The notes under the pieces: generated by a model
Database searches by the model: none
What the model was told of the DNA's origin: nothing
What the model saw: only the letters and a program-made list of their open reading frames with translations
Program-made: the position numbers and the translations under genes
DNA from: Wolfiporia cocos
Taxonomy: Eukaryota > Basidiomycota > Agaricomycetes > Polyporales > Phaeolaceae
Direction: 5' to 3'
Length of the DNA stretch: 64,000 nucleotides
NCBI GenBank assembly: GCA_029448655.1
Contig: JACCLO010000012.1
Coordinates: 434,001 to 498,000, forward strand
In this document: positions 42,801 through 52,189 of the stretch, in pieces
Layout of the letters: every line of letters begins with the position of its first letter
How positions within the stretch are numbered: position 1 is the first letter of the stretch

Positions 42801-44265
42801 AAGATTGTTCGAAAAAGCACTTTTCGGGCTTCGCATACAAGTCCGAGTCCTTCAGGGTTTGGAGAACCCCTTTGGTAAGTCGCCGATGTTCCTCCATATC
42901 ATTCCCGAAAATCAAGATGTCGTCTAGGTAGACAACCACCTTGCCGGTCCGAATGAACGGTGCGAGGATAGAATTCATCATCGCTTGGAACGTTGCGGGG
43001 GCATTGCAGAAACCGAAATACATTACCGTTGCCTCGTATAGTCCACGGTGTGTAATAAACGCCGTCTTCCATTCATCACCTTCCTTGATGCGGACATTGT
43101 TGTATCCCCATCTAAGGTCGATTTTGGTGAAGATGGTCGCATGGGACAGTTGATCAATGAGATCATCGATCCGAGGTATCGGATAACGATTTTTTACGGT
43201 TATTTCGTTTAGCCTCCTATAATCGACAACCATCCGCAGTCCTCCGTCCTTTTTATGGACAAAGAAGACCGGGGATGCCATCGGACTTTCGGATGGTCGA
43301 ATGTAACCCTTCCGTAGTTCGGTGTCTATCCACTCATCCAAGCTATTACGCTCTTGGGGAGACATTTTGTATGGTTTTACCGGGGGAGGAAGCTGCGCAT
43401 CTGGTTCAAGCACTATGGCGTGATCCCAGGGCTTCCGTTCCGGCATCCTCTCTGACGCCTTTTGTGAGAACACCGTTGGCCCATACTCTTGGTATTGTTC
43501 GGGCACTAACGATCTCCATTTTTCAATGTCGATTGGTGGTGTGTCTTCCTCACGGTCGTCTGCTTCGTCGAGGTCTTTGTCAAGTACCTCGGCTACCAAC
43601 TGTGTCAGCAGGTTCATTTCTTCGTCGTCAAGGGTTGCCACCCAAGCGATCAAGGGATTTTCGGGGTCCTCCTCTCCTAATATGTCCACGGGAGTGTCCC
43701 AAATCGAATTTACTTCGATGATTTCCTTTTCTGGGAGTTCAACTGCTTCCTCCTCAGAAGGGCGGTTGCCCTTTTTTCTGGCGTAGGGTTGGTCGTGTGT
43801 ACAGCGTGCATATTCCATTTCTCCTTTCCTCCAATCAAAGGTAGGGTTGTGGAGACGCAACCAGTCATAGCCAAGGATTAGGTCTGGTTCTAGGTGCATG
43901 ACCGTCAGACCTATTTTTTCCTTGTGTGTGCCATGTTGCATGAATGCTTTTACTGATTGCGTTAAGCGGCCGGCGACGTTTTCTGTTCCGTCTGCGTTTG
44001 TAACCGTAATAGGAAACGCTAGTTTGTCGGTGACCAGCTTATGTTTATCGACCAATCGTTGTGATATGACCGATATGGTTGCACCGCTGTCGATTAAAGC
44101 CAGAGCCTGCACTTTTTGCCCATATACCCAGAGTGTTACTTCGACACGGAATGATCGAGCGAAGTCGCGCGCATCGTTGCCAAAAATATGATACATTGAC
44201 TCGAATACACTCTTTACAGCGGGTACGGGACTAAAATTACATGGGAGCACAAGTGGGCAGGTCAT
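39838..44265 (-). CDS. pol: Gypsy pol polyprotein with chromodomain and C-terminal dUTPase
   Basis: About 1,475 residues from the ATG at 44265 (numbering below from one codon earlier). Aspartic protease LIDSGATIS (59-66) with ILGYDWL. Reverse transcriptase about 290-480 with FGFCNAPATFQ and the catalytic YLDD (447-450). RNase H about 590-700 with ETDASDFATGAVL. Integrase: HHCC zinc site (H824-C865), catalytic D895, D955 and E991, so D-D-35-E. Chromodomain 1187-1238 (EWEVEAILDHR, YLIHWKG, DTWE). A further domain 1317-1476 has all five dUTPase motifs: AIGYDLYAA (1337), APRSGLA (1375), GVIDHDYRGEV (1390), KGDRIAQLIC (1416) and the C-terminal RGTQGFGSTG (1466). No stop or shift seen. The start overlaps the gag stop as TGATG, suggesting termination-reinitiation or a -1 shift. 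A dUTPase after the chromodomain is unusual; it could lower dUTP during reverse transcription. Confidence 0.95.
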   Translation of the reverse strand: MTCPLVLPCNFSPVPAVKSVFESMYHIFGNDARDFARSFRVEVTLWVYGQKVQALALIDSGATISVISQRLVDKHKLVTDKLAFPITVTNADGTENVAGRLTQSVKAFMQHGTHKEKIGLTVMHLEPDLILGYDWLRLHNPTFDWRKGEMEYARCTHDQPYARKKGNRPSEEEAVELPEKEIIEVNSIWDTPVDILGEEDPENPLIAWVATLDDEEMNLLTQLVAEVLDKDLDEADDREEDTPPIDIEKWRSLVPEQYQEYGPTVFSQKASERMPERKPWDHAIVLEPDAQLPPPVKPYKMSPQERNSLDEWIDTELRKGYIRPSESPMASPVFFVHKKDGGLRMVVDYRRLNEITVKNRYPIPRIDDLIDQLSHATIFTKIDLRWGYNNVRIKEGDEWKTAFITHRGLYEATVMYFGFCNAPATFQAMMNSILAPFIRTGKVVVYLDDILIFGNDMEEHRRLTKGVLQTLKDSDLYAKPEKCFFEQSSIEYLGMIISDGNIMMDPKKYAGVQDWPRPTKVKEVQAFLGFANFYRRFIEGFSKIAKPLTMLTKKSEAWHWDAEQENAFQTLKEAFTKAPVLRIPSHDQPFRVETDASDFATGAVLSQLDPTDKKFHPVAYYSKSLSAPERNYEIYDKEMLAVIRALEEWRHYLEGHPEKFEIWSDHLNLTYFKTAQKLTRRQARWALYLSRFNFQMKHKPGKTMLTADPLSRRPDHEEGVDLDNRDQVLLKPEWFEQEYMAMALDTSHAAPQSEDESILREIRKALLDDKVTKDYKELLSSGPREFKKDLSEWNYEGGLLLRRGKVYVPATPADIRRQVVEYHHDHKSAGHFGRYKTYELLSRNYWWPGMFVYVKKYVDGCDTCQRMKNHPQKPYGPLQPLPVPSGPWEVVTIDLITQLPPSGMHDAIMVVVDRLTKRARFFPIENTFSTKDLATILYQKVYPLHGLPKQIVSDRGSQFASKLFGEWCTLLGIQRSMTTAYHPQADGQTERVNQILEQYLRCYINTYQKDNWSEFLPTAEFAYNNAASETTKESPFLVELGRHPIAGPSSFEPSRNKDLVEIANTRFSAQEKAKAAMKIAAERWSWYYDQKKQVVPFKVGDKVLVDVRSWQDTERSLAPRYIGPFRITEKLGPVTFKVYMDAQYRAYHPVFHASKLVMYKESTIEGQKSHPPAADRPMEMEDPEEWEVEAILDHRNRRGRWEYLIHWKGTGPAEDTWEIEEHLANAKEILDEYKAKYSALSTDPNQPLRRSTRLGGTRQTIAVFDPDSPDWDSDTCVWPDDWPQYRDDVDPTQPKVYYKRDPFTGQWVHSDVEFNEDLEIEVGVNGKLPTRGTTDAIGYDLYAAQDILINSWKSASVPTDIRIKVPYGTYGRIAPRSGLAKKGIDVLAGVIDHDYRGEVFVMLMNLTGDPYQVKKGDRIAQLICEVAITPEIQESMTKEKFEKDIRPHLHGSGPYNEQFNKPTKRGTQGFGSTGR

Positions 44266-46502
44266 CACATGTGCTCGGTGGGAAAACCCGAGGCAGAGCT
44301 TCCGTAGATGCCCAGGGTGTTCGCGGAGTCGGCTATCCGCTTACGAAGCCAGGGCAGATGTGTCCTGATGGAGTCGCCCGACGGTGTAGGCGCAGTCGAA
44401 GTCGAACCAGTCGACTGGGTCTGGACGGGGCTGGTGCTTTCTGCCGATTGCACCGGGCTCCCGCTTTTCTCCTCATCGCTGATGCGCGTAGTGGGGGCCA
44501 GAGGAACCACCTCTGGTTGCTTCGGAACGTTGGTCCGGATGGTCCCTACGGTGGCTTGGGGGGACTCGTCTTCGTCGTCAGTCACCAGTTCCTGGGTGCT
44601 GACGATTCGGACCTTGTATTTTTTCTTCGGGTCCAATTTCTTCTGGCCCGACTGTTGCGTTCCGCTCGACGAGCCTGTCGGCTTCGTCGTTCCGCTTCCA
44701 CTACTGGCCGGCTTGGCTTCCTTCGGCTTGTTCTTAGGGTTCTCAGGACAGTCGCCCCATTTGTGTTGTCCGGGGTGCTTGCGACAGTCCTTCCCGTAAG
44801 AGCCGGTTTCCTTTGCCTTGCCTTTGCCTTTGTCATCAGCCTTGGCAGGCTTCGACGTAGCCTTGTCGGCGGTCTTGCCAGACCCCGACGACTCCTTCCT
44901 TTTTTCTTCCTCAAAGATCTTGCCTTTGAGCTTATCCGGGTATTGCCTCTTGTAGAGGTCAATGGCCATATCGAGGTATACCTCCCAGTCGGTCGGCATT
45001 GTGAAGCCGGGGACCGATTCCAAGGTAGCGAGGGTTTCTCGCACCTTTTCCGGGAGGATCCGTTTGATGTGACTGAACAACGTTTTGTTGTCAGTTTCGG
45101 CCAGGCGAGCCAGGGTCCTGAGCTTCTGTGCCCAAGAAAAGAAGTCCGATTGGAGCTTCTTTTTCCCTTCATCTCCGAAATACCCTTCAATCTCCTTTTC
45201 GGCAATTTCCTTGTCCGTCTTCTTGCCGTACACCTTCTCGATTGTTTCCGCAAACGTTTTCCAAGTGTGCCCCGAGGTTTGTCCGGCGGCGATTTTATCA
45301 ACTACCGGTGACATGTACTGGTAGGCCTCGCCCGTAAGCCGTAGCAGGGCTTGGCGAACCTTGTCTTCCTCGAGGGTCACCTTGGCGTCCGCGAAATACA
45401 TGCCCATTTTTTGGATCCATTCTTTCGACGAGATGGAGTCCTTGGGGCCCGAGAATTTGGGCGGCTGAGTCGGTTTGGTCTGTTGGAAGTTGACCGTTGT
45501 GGCTGCTGCTGTCGCGGCTGCCGGTGCGTTTTTTAGAGCGGTTAACTCCGCTTCGAGTTGGTCAATTCTATTAATTAGTGCCGTGACCTGGGCACCGCTG
45601 GGTCCCGCGGTTGGGACTGCCGGACGCTTTTGCAGTACTGCGATATCTTTTTCTATGCGGACGAATCGATTTTCGGAAAGGGTATCCAATTGTTGCCGCA
45701 AACTTTCCGCTTCCTCTAGTGCTTCTATTCTATTTTGAAGCACCTGGTTGTGACTCCGAATTTGGTTGGTCTTGTTCCAGACCATTTCCATATTCGTGTC
45801 TACCCGGCTCTTGTATGCCGCGAGGTTGCTGTAGAGATGGTTCTTGGCTTGGTACAGCGCCTCCCTGTAAGCTTCTTTTCCCACCTGCAGAACTTCGTCT
45901 GAGGCGGCCACTTCCAGAGTGCGCTGTAGCCTTCCCACTAATTCGTTCTCGCTCCTTTCCGGCTGCGCGACTATTTCCAGGGTTCCCCTTTCATAGGAGG
46001 GGAGGAGATCGGGGAGCGTTCCAAATAAGGGCTCCGTGTCGACTGGCTCCTCCGGCCGTGGAGTCTCGCTGCCTTCGGGGGTGATGACTGCTCGGCGTGC
46101 GGGTGTTTCCGGGTTGAAGAGCCTGGCGGCTCTTGTGCGTGGCGACGCTTCTTCCTGGGAGTACCAGTGGACGTCACCGTACAGGACTATGAGGTCCGAC
46201 AGGGGGATGGCGGTACAGTAGTTGTCCCACCTCCACCACGAGATGTGGTTCCTGGTCGAATCTTCCCCGTAGTACTTGATGTACGCCGTATGGTTTACAT
46301 TTAGGAATGGGCGCACATGCGCCGGAATTGAGTTAAAGGAGGTGACACTCCCCCTAACTCTGATGCCGAATACGACTCGCAGATAGTCCATCAAGCAGGT
46401 CTGCTCTCCGGGCCATGCATGCTTGCCGACGGCGGGGCGGTAGGCCGTAGCCACCTTGTGGGTGTTGTACAAAGCGCCTTGGACGATTGTGTAAGACACC
46501 AT
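44265..46502 (-). CDS. gag: Gypsy gag protein
   Basis: Starts at the ATG at 46502; the frame is open further upstream to 46556 but without an ATG there. About 745 residues. The N-terminal 150 residues (with VQGALYNTHKVATAYRPAVG) are followed by a long coiled-coil-like region, a retrotransposon capsid region (SSKEWIQKMGMYFADAKV and onward), and a basic Lys/Gly/Ser-rich tail carrying a zinc-knuckle-like DCRKHPGQHKWGDCPEN. The stop TGA overlaps the pol ATG. No breaks. Assembles the virus-like particle and packages RNA by family analogy. Confidence 0.88.
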   Translation of the reverse strand: MVSYTIVQGALYNTHKVATAYRPAVGKHAWPGEQTCLMDYLRVVFGIRVRGSVTSFNSIPAHVRPFLNVNHTAYIKYYGEDSTRNHISWWRWDNYCTAIPLSDLIVLYGDVHWYSQEEASPRTRAARLFNPETPARRAVITPEGSETPRPEEPVDTEPLFGTLPDLLPSYERGTLEIVAQPERSENELVGRLQRTLEVAASDEVLQVGKEAYREALYQAKNHLYSNLAAYKSRVDTNMEMVWNKTNQIRSHNQVLQNRIEALEEAESLRQQLDTLSENRFVRIEKDIAVLQKRPAVPTAGPSGAQVTALINRIDQLEAELTALKNAPAAATAAATTVNFQQTKPTQPPKFSGPKDSISSKEWIQKMGMYFADAKVTLEEDKVRQALLRLTGEAYQYMSPVVDKIAAGQTSGHTWKTFAETIEKVYGKKTDKEIAEKEIEGYFGDEGKKKLQSDFFSWAQKLRTLARLAETDNKTLFSHIKRILPEKVRETLATLESVPGFTMPTDWEVYLDMAIDLYKRQYPDKLKGKIFEEEKRKESSGSGKTADKATSKPAKADDKGKGKAKETGSYGKDCRKHPGQHKWGDCPENPKNKPKEAKPASSGSGTTKPTGSSSGTQQSGQKKLDPKKKYKVRIVSTQELVTDDEDESPQATVGTIRTNVPKQPEVVPLAPTTRISDEEKSGSPVQSAESTSPVQTQSTGSTSTAPTPSGDSIRTHLPWLRKRIADSANTLGIYGSSASGFPTEHM

Positions 46503-46564
46503 TGCTGGACAGTATTCGTCAGCTTGAGTTATTTTCTTCCTTAAACGATAATTCAAGAAAAAGG

Positions 46565-46645
46565 TGCCTTTTCAGGACTTAAATGCCTTTTCAGGACTTT
46601 TCGCAATCAATGCCATGCACCAAAAATAATGCCTTTTCAGGACTT
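46565..46645. repeat. Three copies of a 16-bp repeat between ORF1 and gag
   Basis: TGCCTTTTCAGGACTT occurs at 46565-46580, 46584-46599 and 46630-46645 (plus strand; AAGTCCTGAAAAGGCA in the element's sense). They fill the ORF1-gag gap and are perfect copies. Confidence 0.85.
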
Positions 46646-46653
46646 TCTATCTA

Positions 46654-47469
46654 CTACAGCTGGGGTTTGCCGAGGTCGAAGTTGAGACCGCTATGTACTA
46701 AGTGTGTTTTTAAGTATGTAGCGTGCTTCTTCACGTCTAGGTCCCCAAAAACGTGCTCTACCCTCCTGAGATATTTCTCAAGGCGGCGGAGATCTTCGTT
46801 CTTCATGGAGTCCTGACGGACCCTTTGCTCCAGGTGTGTGGAGAGATCGTCGAAGTCGGTGACGAGAGTGGTGAATTTTGCTATGATGGGGGCCGTGGTG
46901 GTTGCGTCGGGGACTTTCCATAGCCGGAAAAGGTTCTTGTGGGCGGCGTTCATCTGTTTGTCGACGTCCAAGAACCATTCCCACTTCTTCTCCGTGCAGT
47001 GGACGTCCCTGGGGTTCGGAAGACCCCGTTTCTCGACCCACTCGGCCGGCATCCTAAGCTCCTCTACTCTTTCCAACAGCGACTTCTTTGGGGGCTCAAT
47101 TCGCTCCCGAAGACTCCTCACCATTCTCTCTTCCTCAACCCTCTTCCTGGCTGCCTCGGCGATTAGCTGATCCAGTGATTGTTTCTGGATCCGAGCCTCG
47201 AGCTTCTCCTTCTGTCGGAGAAGTTTGTTGAGCTTCTTCCGCCTGATGTCGTCGAGGGCGGCCTCGTGGTTGACCCTTCGGATCTCCTCCGGGTCGGGGT
47301 TCGGCTTCCTGTAGAAGACATCTTTGCCCTTTCGGGACTTTCCTCGCTTTGGGGCTGTGACCGCGGAAATGCGGTCTTCGAGCGATTTAGAGGCGGCAAT
47401 GTGCCATTCCTCGCGCTCCCCCGTAGCGGCGTTTCTCGGAGTAACCGTGAAACGTGGTGCTTTCGGCAT
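46654..47469 (-). CDS. Extra 5' ORF of the Gypsy element (ORF1), unknown function
   Basis: 271 codons from the ATG at 47469, ending 151 nt before the gag ATG. It is highly charged, with KR-rich patches (KRGKSRKGKDVFYRK) and a long helical, coiled-coil-like middle (RKKLNKLLRQKEKLEARI and the EEERMVRSLRERI region). I recognise no domain. Ty3/Gypsy elements normally begin with gag, so a separate ORF here is unusual. It might be a detached N-terminal part of gag or a nucleic-acid-binding accessory. It could join gag through splicing or a frame change, but no clear splice pair was found. Confidence 0.75.
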   Translation of the reverse strand: MPKAPRFTVTPRNAATGEREEWHIAASKSLEDRISAVTAPKRGKSRKGKDVFYRKPNPDPEEIRRVNHEAALDDIRRKKLNKLLRQKEKLEARIQKQSLDQLIAEAARKRVEEERMVRSLRERIEPPKKSLLERVEELRMPAEWVEKRGLPNPRDVHCTEKKWEWFLDVDKQMNAAHKNLFRLWKVPDATTTAPIIAKFTTLVTDFDDLSTHLEQRVRQDSMKNEDLRRLEKYLRRVEHVFGDLDVKKHATYLKTHLVHSGLNFDLGKPQL

Positions 47470-48156
47470 GACTACGTAAAAAGAAGTCTAAGTAAGCTAT
47501 TCTAGTGGAAATCACGCGGTCTTCTGTCGGGGCTTATCGTCGCTTCTTGATGTGTCGTGCGCTTATCCTCCGGCGTCAATGGGCGCTCCGCCCTCGACCG
47601 GAGTTAGTGTCGGCGACTGGATGGCGTCTCTCTCACGCTACCAGGTGGGGGATACAGCAGGTCGTCTTCCCTTGACGCCTGGGAATGCAGGATTTGGGGT
47701 ATTACACCCCGCATGTGCCCACGCCTCACTCCAGTTAGGTGGCTGCCAGTGTTTAAACCAAACCCATGCCCTGAGGGACTTAGAGGGCGCCAAGGCCAGA
47801 ACTCTATCGTTCTGAAGCCGTATCGGCAGCGGTTCTAGGCAGGGCAACTCGTGCCCACCATCCCAACTCTAAATAGAGTGGCCCCTGTGCGCCTGGGGAT
47901 AGGCGAGAAGGTCGTCTCCGGCCCGGTCAAGAGGTTGCACCGTTGCCATCGATTCCCAACATATGGGGAAAGGCTTGGCAGCCAGTCCCCGGTTCCGCTT
48001 AAGCCTACGGTCCGGCTATTTGCCCGAAGGCGATGATCCCCCAGAGCCCACTAAGGATACCCCGCTGCCTGGCGGCGAGCAGGGGTGCGCAGACGGCGAC
48101 GAAAACCCCTAAGAAGAAAAAATCCCAGACCCTCAAAGAGGGCGGGGGCGAAAGCG
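47470..48156 (-). other. Untranslated leader of the Gypsy element
   Basis: About 690 nt of GC-rich sequence between the primer site and ORF1, without a long ORF. Likely holds packaging signals; none identified. Confidence 0.6.
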
Positions 48157-48168
48157 AGTTCTATTCAT
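48157..48168 (-). promoter_or_regulatory. Primer-binding site, self-complementary to the transcript start
   Basis: In sense ATGAATAGAACT lies one base inside the 5' LTR. Its exact reverse complement AGTTCTATTCAT is in the LTR at 48291-48280, 34 nt downstream of the TATATATA at 48325-48318. Matches the Tf1 self-priming layout; the priming itself is inferred. Confidence 0.78.
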
Positions 48169-48169
48169 A

Positions 48170-48788
48170 TAACACAAGATAACAACTTACTTGTAATGTT
48201 CTTGGTTTTGCTGGTTAGGCAAGGGATAAGTAGATGTTAAGCAGGATACGTTGAGTGGTTAACTCGTAGTATGAATGCAATGAATAGAACTGAGGCAATA
48301 GCGCTCAGCAAGTCTAGTATATATACATGATAAATAAGACCCCTAACAGCCTTATTAGATAATACTAATGTCCGTATTCGTATGTACAAGTCCCCAGGTA
48401 CCTAAGTACTTAGTAATATACGATAAATACATATGCCGATCAAAACCGGGATATAGAAAGGCGGCGTAGGCCGCGCGAATGGCGTTTTGCGCTCTTGTCA
48501 TTACAAAGACGGGGCGTGACCAAAGCCCGGTCCGCTGACGTTTATACGCTGACTGCTTCCGGACGGAATGTCCGATTGGCTAGAACTAGACATGTGACTG
48601 ATGGTAACTACTAGTGATAAGATAAGACCGTCGTTACGGGAGATAACGCGGCCATCATTCGGCACGTATGTAACCGTTAACTTATGAACCAGATAAGCTA
48701 GTTATTGGTCTAGAAAGTCGTAGATAATTCGTAGAATCGCCGGAAAAATAGTAAGAAATATAGGGAAACTAGGAGAATTCTTGTGACA
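48170..48788 (-). repeat. 5' LTR of the Gypsy element
   Basis: Sense promoter order: CATGTATATATAC TATA box (48318-48325), CTGAG...CTCAG palindrome, predicted start AGTTCTATTCAT at 48291. Confidence 0.93.
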
Positions 48789-48793
48789 TGCTG

Positions 48794-49386
48794 CACTGCA
48801 AACCCACCCCATGTCCACCCACTCCCTTACCTAGCACTTGATGTATCGCCAGGCAGAGCGATCACCCGGTCAACATCAATGCACTTGATCAACAAGTGTA
48901 TGATTGCATCACACTCTATGAATCTGGCATCAGCTCCAACGCCACCTGGACCACTGCTGGCAAGTCCAGCAAACATAAAGCCACTACACCCACTCACCAA
49001 CCTTCACCTTTCAACCTTGTCACATGCCAATTTCAAAGCCTAGTGACATAGTACACAAAGTACCCCGCTCACATCAAACCAGATCATAATTACACCAGAG
49101 CACCTCCAAGAAGCACCCCTGAAGCTGGAACCCAATGCAGTAGCTAGTAGAAGCTCCATGATCCATAGAACACCAGGAGCACTAACCACCTGAACCATAC
49201 GCATCGACAGCCAAGCCTAAAAGCCCTAAGACCACATCCAAGTCCCAGCAGCTAGACCACCACATTGCCCAGTCCAGTCCGAAACCATAAAGCCACATAG
49301 TCACATGACCCAGACGAAGTACGATGAATCCCAGTAGCACCTAACCAGCCAACCCCCACTACCTGGACACTATCTCATATACGTAC
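48794..49386 (+). pseudogene. Continuation of the coding remnant interrupted by the Gypsy element
   Basis: Follows the TGCTG duplication. Two alternating frames look coding (48783-49043, and a +1 frame with TLYESGISSNATWTTAGKSS), so at least one frameshift is present. See the entry at 38007; family not assigned. Confidence 0.3.
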
Positions 49387-49391
49387 CACCT

Positions 49392-50319
49392 TGACACAGA
49401 TCTATCCTGTGGGACTCACCTAGTCGCTATCCTGAGGTACTAGGGCGACTAGACGAGGAAGACGGACCCAGTGCAGCAGTTGCTAGTGGAAGTAGCGCAG
49501 CCGCAAACCAAACGAAGCTTGGGACTACCGATGGTAGTCCACTGGAAGTACCTATGGTACTCCGCGTGTGGGCATTCGTGGTAACGACGATAGAATAGAA
49601 CTGAAGTATGGAGCGCTTGGCTCCTACTTAAATACATGTATGCGGAGAGGTCATGTGCTACTGTATAGTACTACCTTTCCGGGTTATGCGGCTTTGCCAA
49701 TGGGCGAAGCTTATCTTATCTATGTTTTTATGATCCTATCTACAATGGCCGTGTGGGCCGGTAATGGCCGCACCAATAGTAAGAGAGGAGGTTTATTATT
49801 ATCTGTGATAAACGCGGGCACAGCCCGGGTATTGATGGCCGTAGAGGCCGGACCTATAGCGATATTGCCTTGATGCTAATATAGTGCTGTATGGTCGTGT
49901 TGACATAATTATGCGAAGGCGTGCCGCGCCTGAAGTGTCATTACGATCAAGGATCTTATGACGGTGGGAAGCCGAGGAGGCCGACCCAATAGAACATTGC
50001 TTGGTGGCGATGTTTGGTGTTGTGGACATTATTATGCGAGCGTGCCGCGCTCGGCCTATCATTATGATCTAAGATCTTATGATGTGGCTGGTCTTGCTCT
50101 AACGGGCGAGACCTATGACGTAGCTGTAGTGTTGCTATTGGACGTGGATGTACCGTAGCGTTATGTAAGCTAGTCATGTGGTTGATAAGCCCAGTTAAGA
50201 GCTTGTCGTGGTGGCAATGGGAGTTAACCCGTAGATAACTTGTAGTTAGACGTATAAATCCCAGGTAAATTGCTATAATCATAGGAAAAATGCTGTAAGC
50301 CCCAGATAAATCTGTGACA
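49392..50319 (-). mobile_element. Solo LTR (about 1 kb family)
   Basis: TGACACAGATCTATCCTGTG...CCCAGATAAATCTGTGACA, duplication CACCT at 49387-49391 and 50320-50324. Minus strand: TATTTAAG box then AGTTCTATTC about 33 nt on. Confidence 0.9.
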
Positions 50320-50324
50320 CACCT

Positions 50325-50763
50325 CATCCGAACATACCTCAAACACATACAGACTCACAGCTAGGACCACTGGATATACGTCCATCCAGCACCTCCTGTC
50401 TCCATGAACCAATGCCATTACTGACCACGGACTATATGCCATTACAGGCATGTACTAGTACCACAGCCTACAGAGGCTCTAAACCTATGGATACACCCTA
50501 ATTGACAAGAACCACTGATCACAGGCCAATATGTCACCTGTCTCCCCAAGCGCCTGTGGGCCTGTGTCACCTGTCTCCCTGGGTGACCATCACGTGACCT
50601 ACCAATGCCATTACCGGCCAGTCCCCGATCACTAGATACATCACTGATCGACGGACTTTATGAACTGCCATCACCGGCAGAACCCTGATCAATGAGAACC
50701 ACTGATCACAACCCACTACGTCGCCATGGACATCTCACATAGCCTGCACTCCAATGCCATTAC
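50325..50763. other. No gene seen between LTRs
   Basis: Repetitive AATGCCATTAC-type phrases and short frames only; no insertion ends recognised. Confidence 0.35.
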
Positions 50764-51352
50764 TGTCACAAACTTTCCATATAGTATTGTAACAGCCCTC
50801 GCTATAGGTTGTACGGGCGGCGCTAGGCGTACGCTGCTCCTCTGCGCCATAGCCACCTCTCACGTTACTCCCAGATACTGTATGTCACCTGACCGTTTGG
50901 TTAGCGCTGTAGGGTAGCGCGCACCTCAGGTACGGACACGTTATGGTCACACCAGTTACATGGTCACAGTAGTTACATGTCATGTGTCTTCTTAGATAAT
51001 GCGCGCACAGGCCATTACTTTAGGGCGGCCATTACTGGCCAGCTACACATGTATAAGTACGGCAGATGAGGACTTACATCCTCATCCTTAAGATTCTCGT
51101 CAATGCACGTTGTGCCTCACTCATCATCTAGTCTGTGTTACTGCTGGCCCGGGGCCCATATCTCGTCTGCTAGTCTGTGAGTCTGCGACTGCGCCATCTG
51201 CGGGACCCTTGGTGGCTGGGCACCTTAGGGATGGACCTATGAGTTCACCTTGGGCCGACCGTATGAGTACGTCGTCGCCGTTGGCTTACTCTATGCAGGC
51301 GTGTGTGGATCCCCCTGTAGCCAGGGTCGCACGGACTGGTGAGTCCGTGACA
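50764..51352 (+). mobile_element. Solo LTR
   Basis: TGTCACAAACTTTCC...GAGTCCGTGACA, duplication ATTAC at 50759-50763 and 51353-51357. CACATGTATAAG followed by GATGAGGACTTACATCCTCATC. Confidence 0.88.
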
Positions 51353-51357
51353 ATTAC

Positions 51358-52165
51358 TGGCCACGTAGCTTAGACCAATCACGTGCTGAGGGCCTTACAG
51401 CACGCACAGCATAACATGTACAAATAGTGTAGCAACATATATACTGGCTGACAGTCAAGGTAGCACCTCAGACTTGTCTTGGCCTTTTACACCTTGAGAC
51501 TCCCAGACCAGGAAGGTGCCTTTGTGCGAGCCCCTTTCCCCCGGTGTAGGCTTGAGGTTGTAGCTTGTGTCAAACATGGACTTGGACAATCTCTCCTGTC
51601 TGTCCACACCACTGTGGTTTACAGACCTTCAATGCCATACAGCTGCCACATACAACATTCACCCTCTCTGGGCCCACTTCCTCAACCCACCCCACATGTC
51701 ACAGTTTTACTGAGATTAACGTTTTCCCTTGAATCCTAGGGATAACCCTCATCTTCAATGCTATCCAGGCTGGCTACCACCTACTAATATGGTACACCAC
51801 CCTCTAATGTCTATGCCTAAGGGCCTGTTACTGGTGTTATGGTTATTTTATTTTTTGAACACTCGCAAAACTCACCATAGGGTGAATATGATACAGGGAC
51901 TTGTCGTACAACCAACCTCCCTGGCTATTTGTGATTCTACTGGGCACAACCCCAGTTGTACTAGCCCATAGGGCTCATTTCAGATTGGCAGATCCAACTC
52001 TGTCCTCATTTTATGTTCATCATTCTACGATTGACAGATGGTGTTCAACTGCCATTACATTGCTATCTATCATTTCAGAGATATCACTACATACCTATCA
52101 TATGTTTCAGGCTATGACGTAGATAGTATCAGTGACATCAGGGACTGATAGGACCACTGAAACCC
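51358..52165 (+). repeat. Dispersed repeat, related to 60700-61505
   Basis: 51880-52165 and 61245-61505 share GATACAGGGA, ACCAACCTCCCTGG, TGTGATTCTACTGGG, and ATTGACAGATGG in the same order; looser similarity extends upstream. No coding potential seen. Part of an unclassified repeat family. Confidence 0.55.
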
Positions 52166-52189
52166 AGCATAGTATATAACCTCGTGTAA

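Larger units (their letters stand above)
39129..48788 (-). mobile_element. Full-length Ty3/Gypsy chromovirus-type retrotransposon (9,660 bp)
   Basis: Two 619-bp LTRs (39129-39747 and 48170-48788) with no difference found by eye; target duplication TGCTG at 39124-39128 and 48789-48793. Coding strand is minus. Order in sense: LTR, self-complementary primer site, about 690-nt leader, extra ORF1 (271 codons), gag, pol (protease, RT, RNase H, integrase, chromodomain, dUTPase), polypurine tract, LTR. All ORFs are open, so it may be active. It inserted in a coding-like remnant that continues at 48794. Confidence 0.95.

Noticed and set aside
44582..45311. Long frames of 239 and 356 codons opposite or alternate to gag
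   Set aside because: They shadow the gag ORF in other frames, have Arg/Ser or Leu-biased composition expected of shadows, and no domain.
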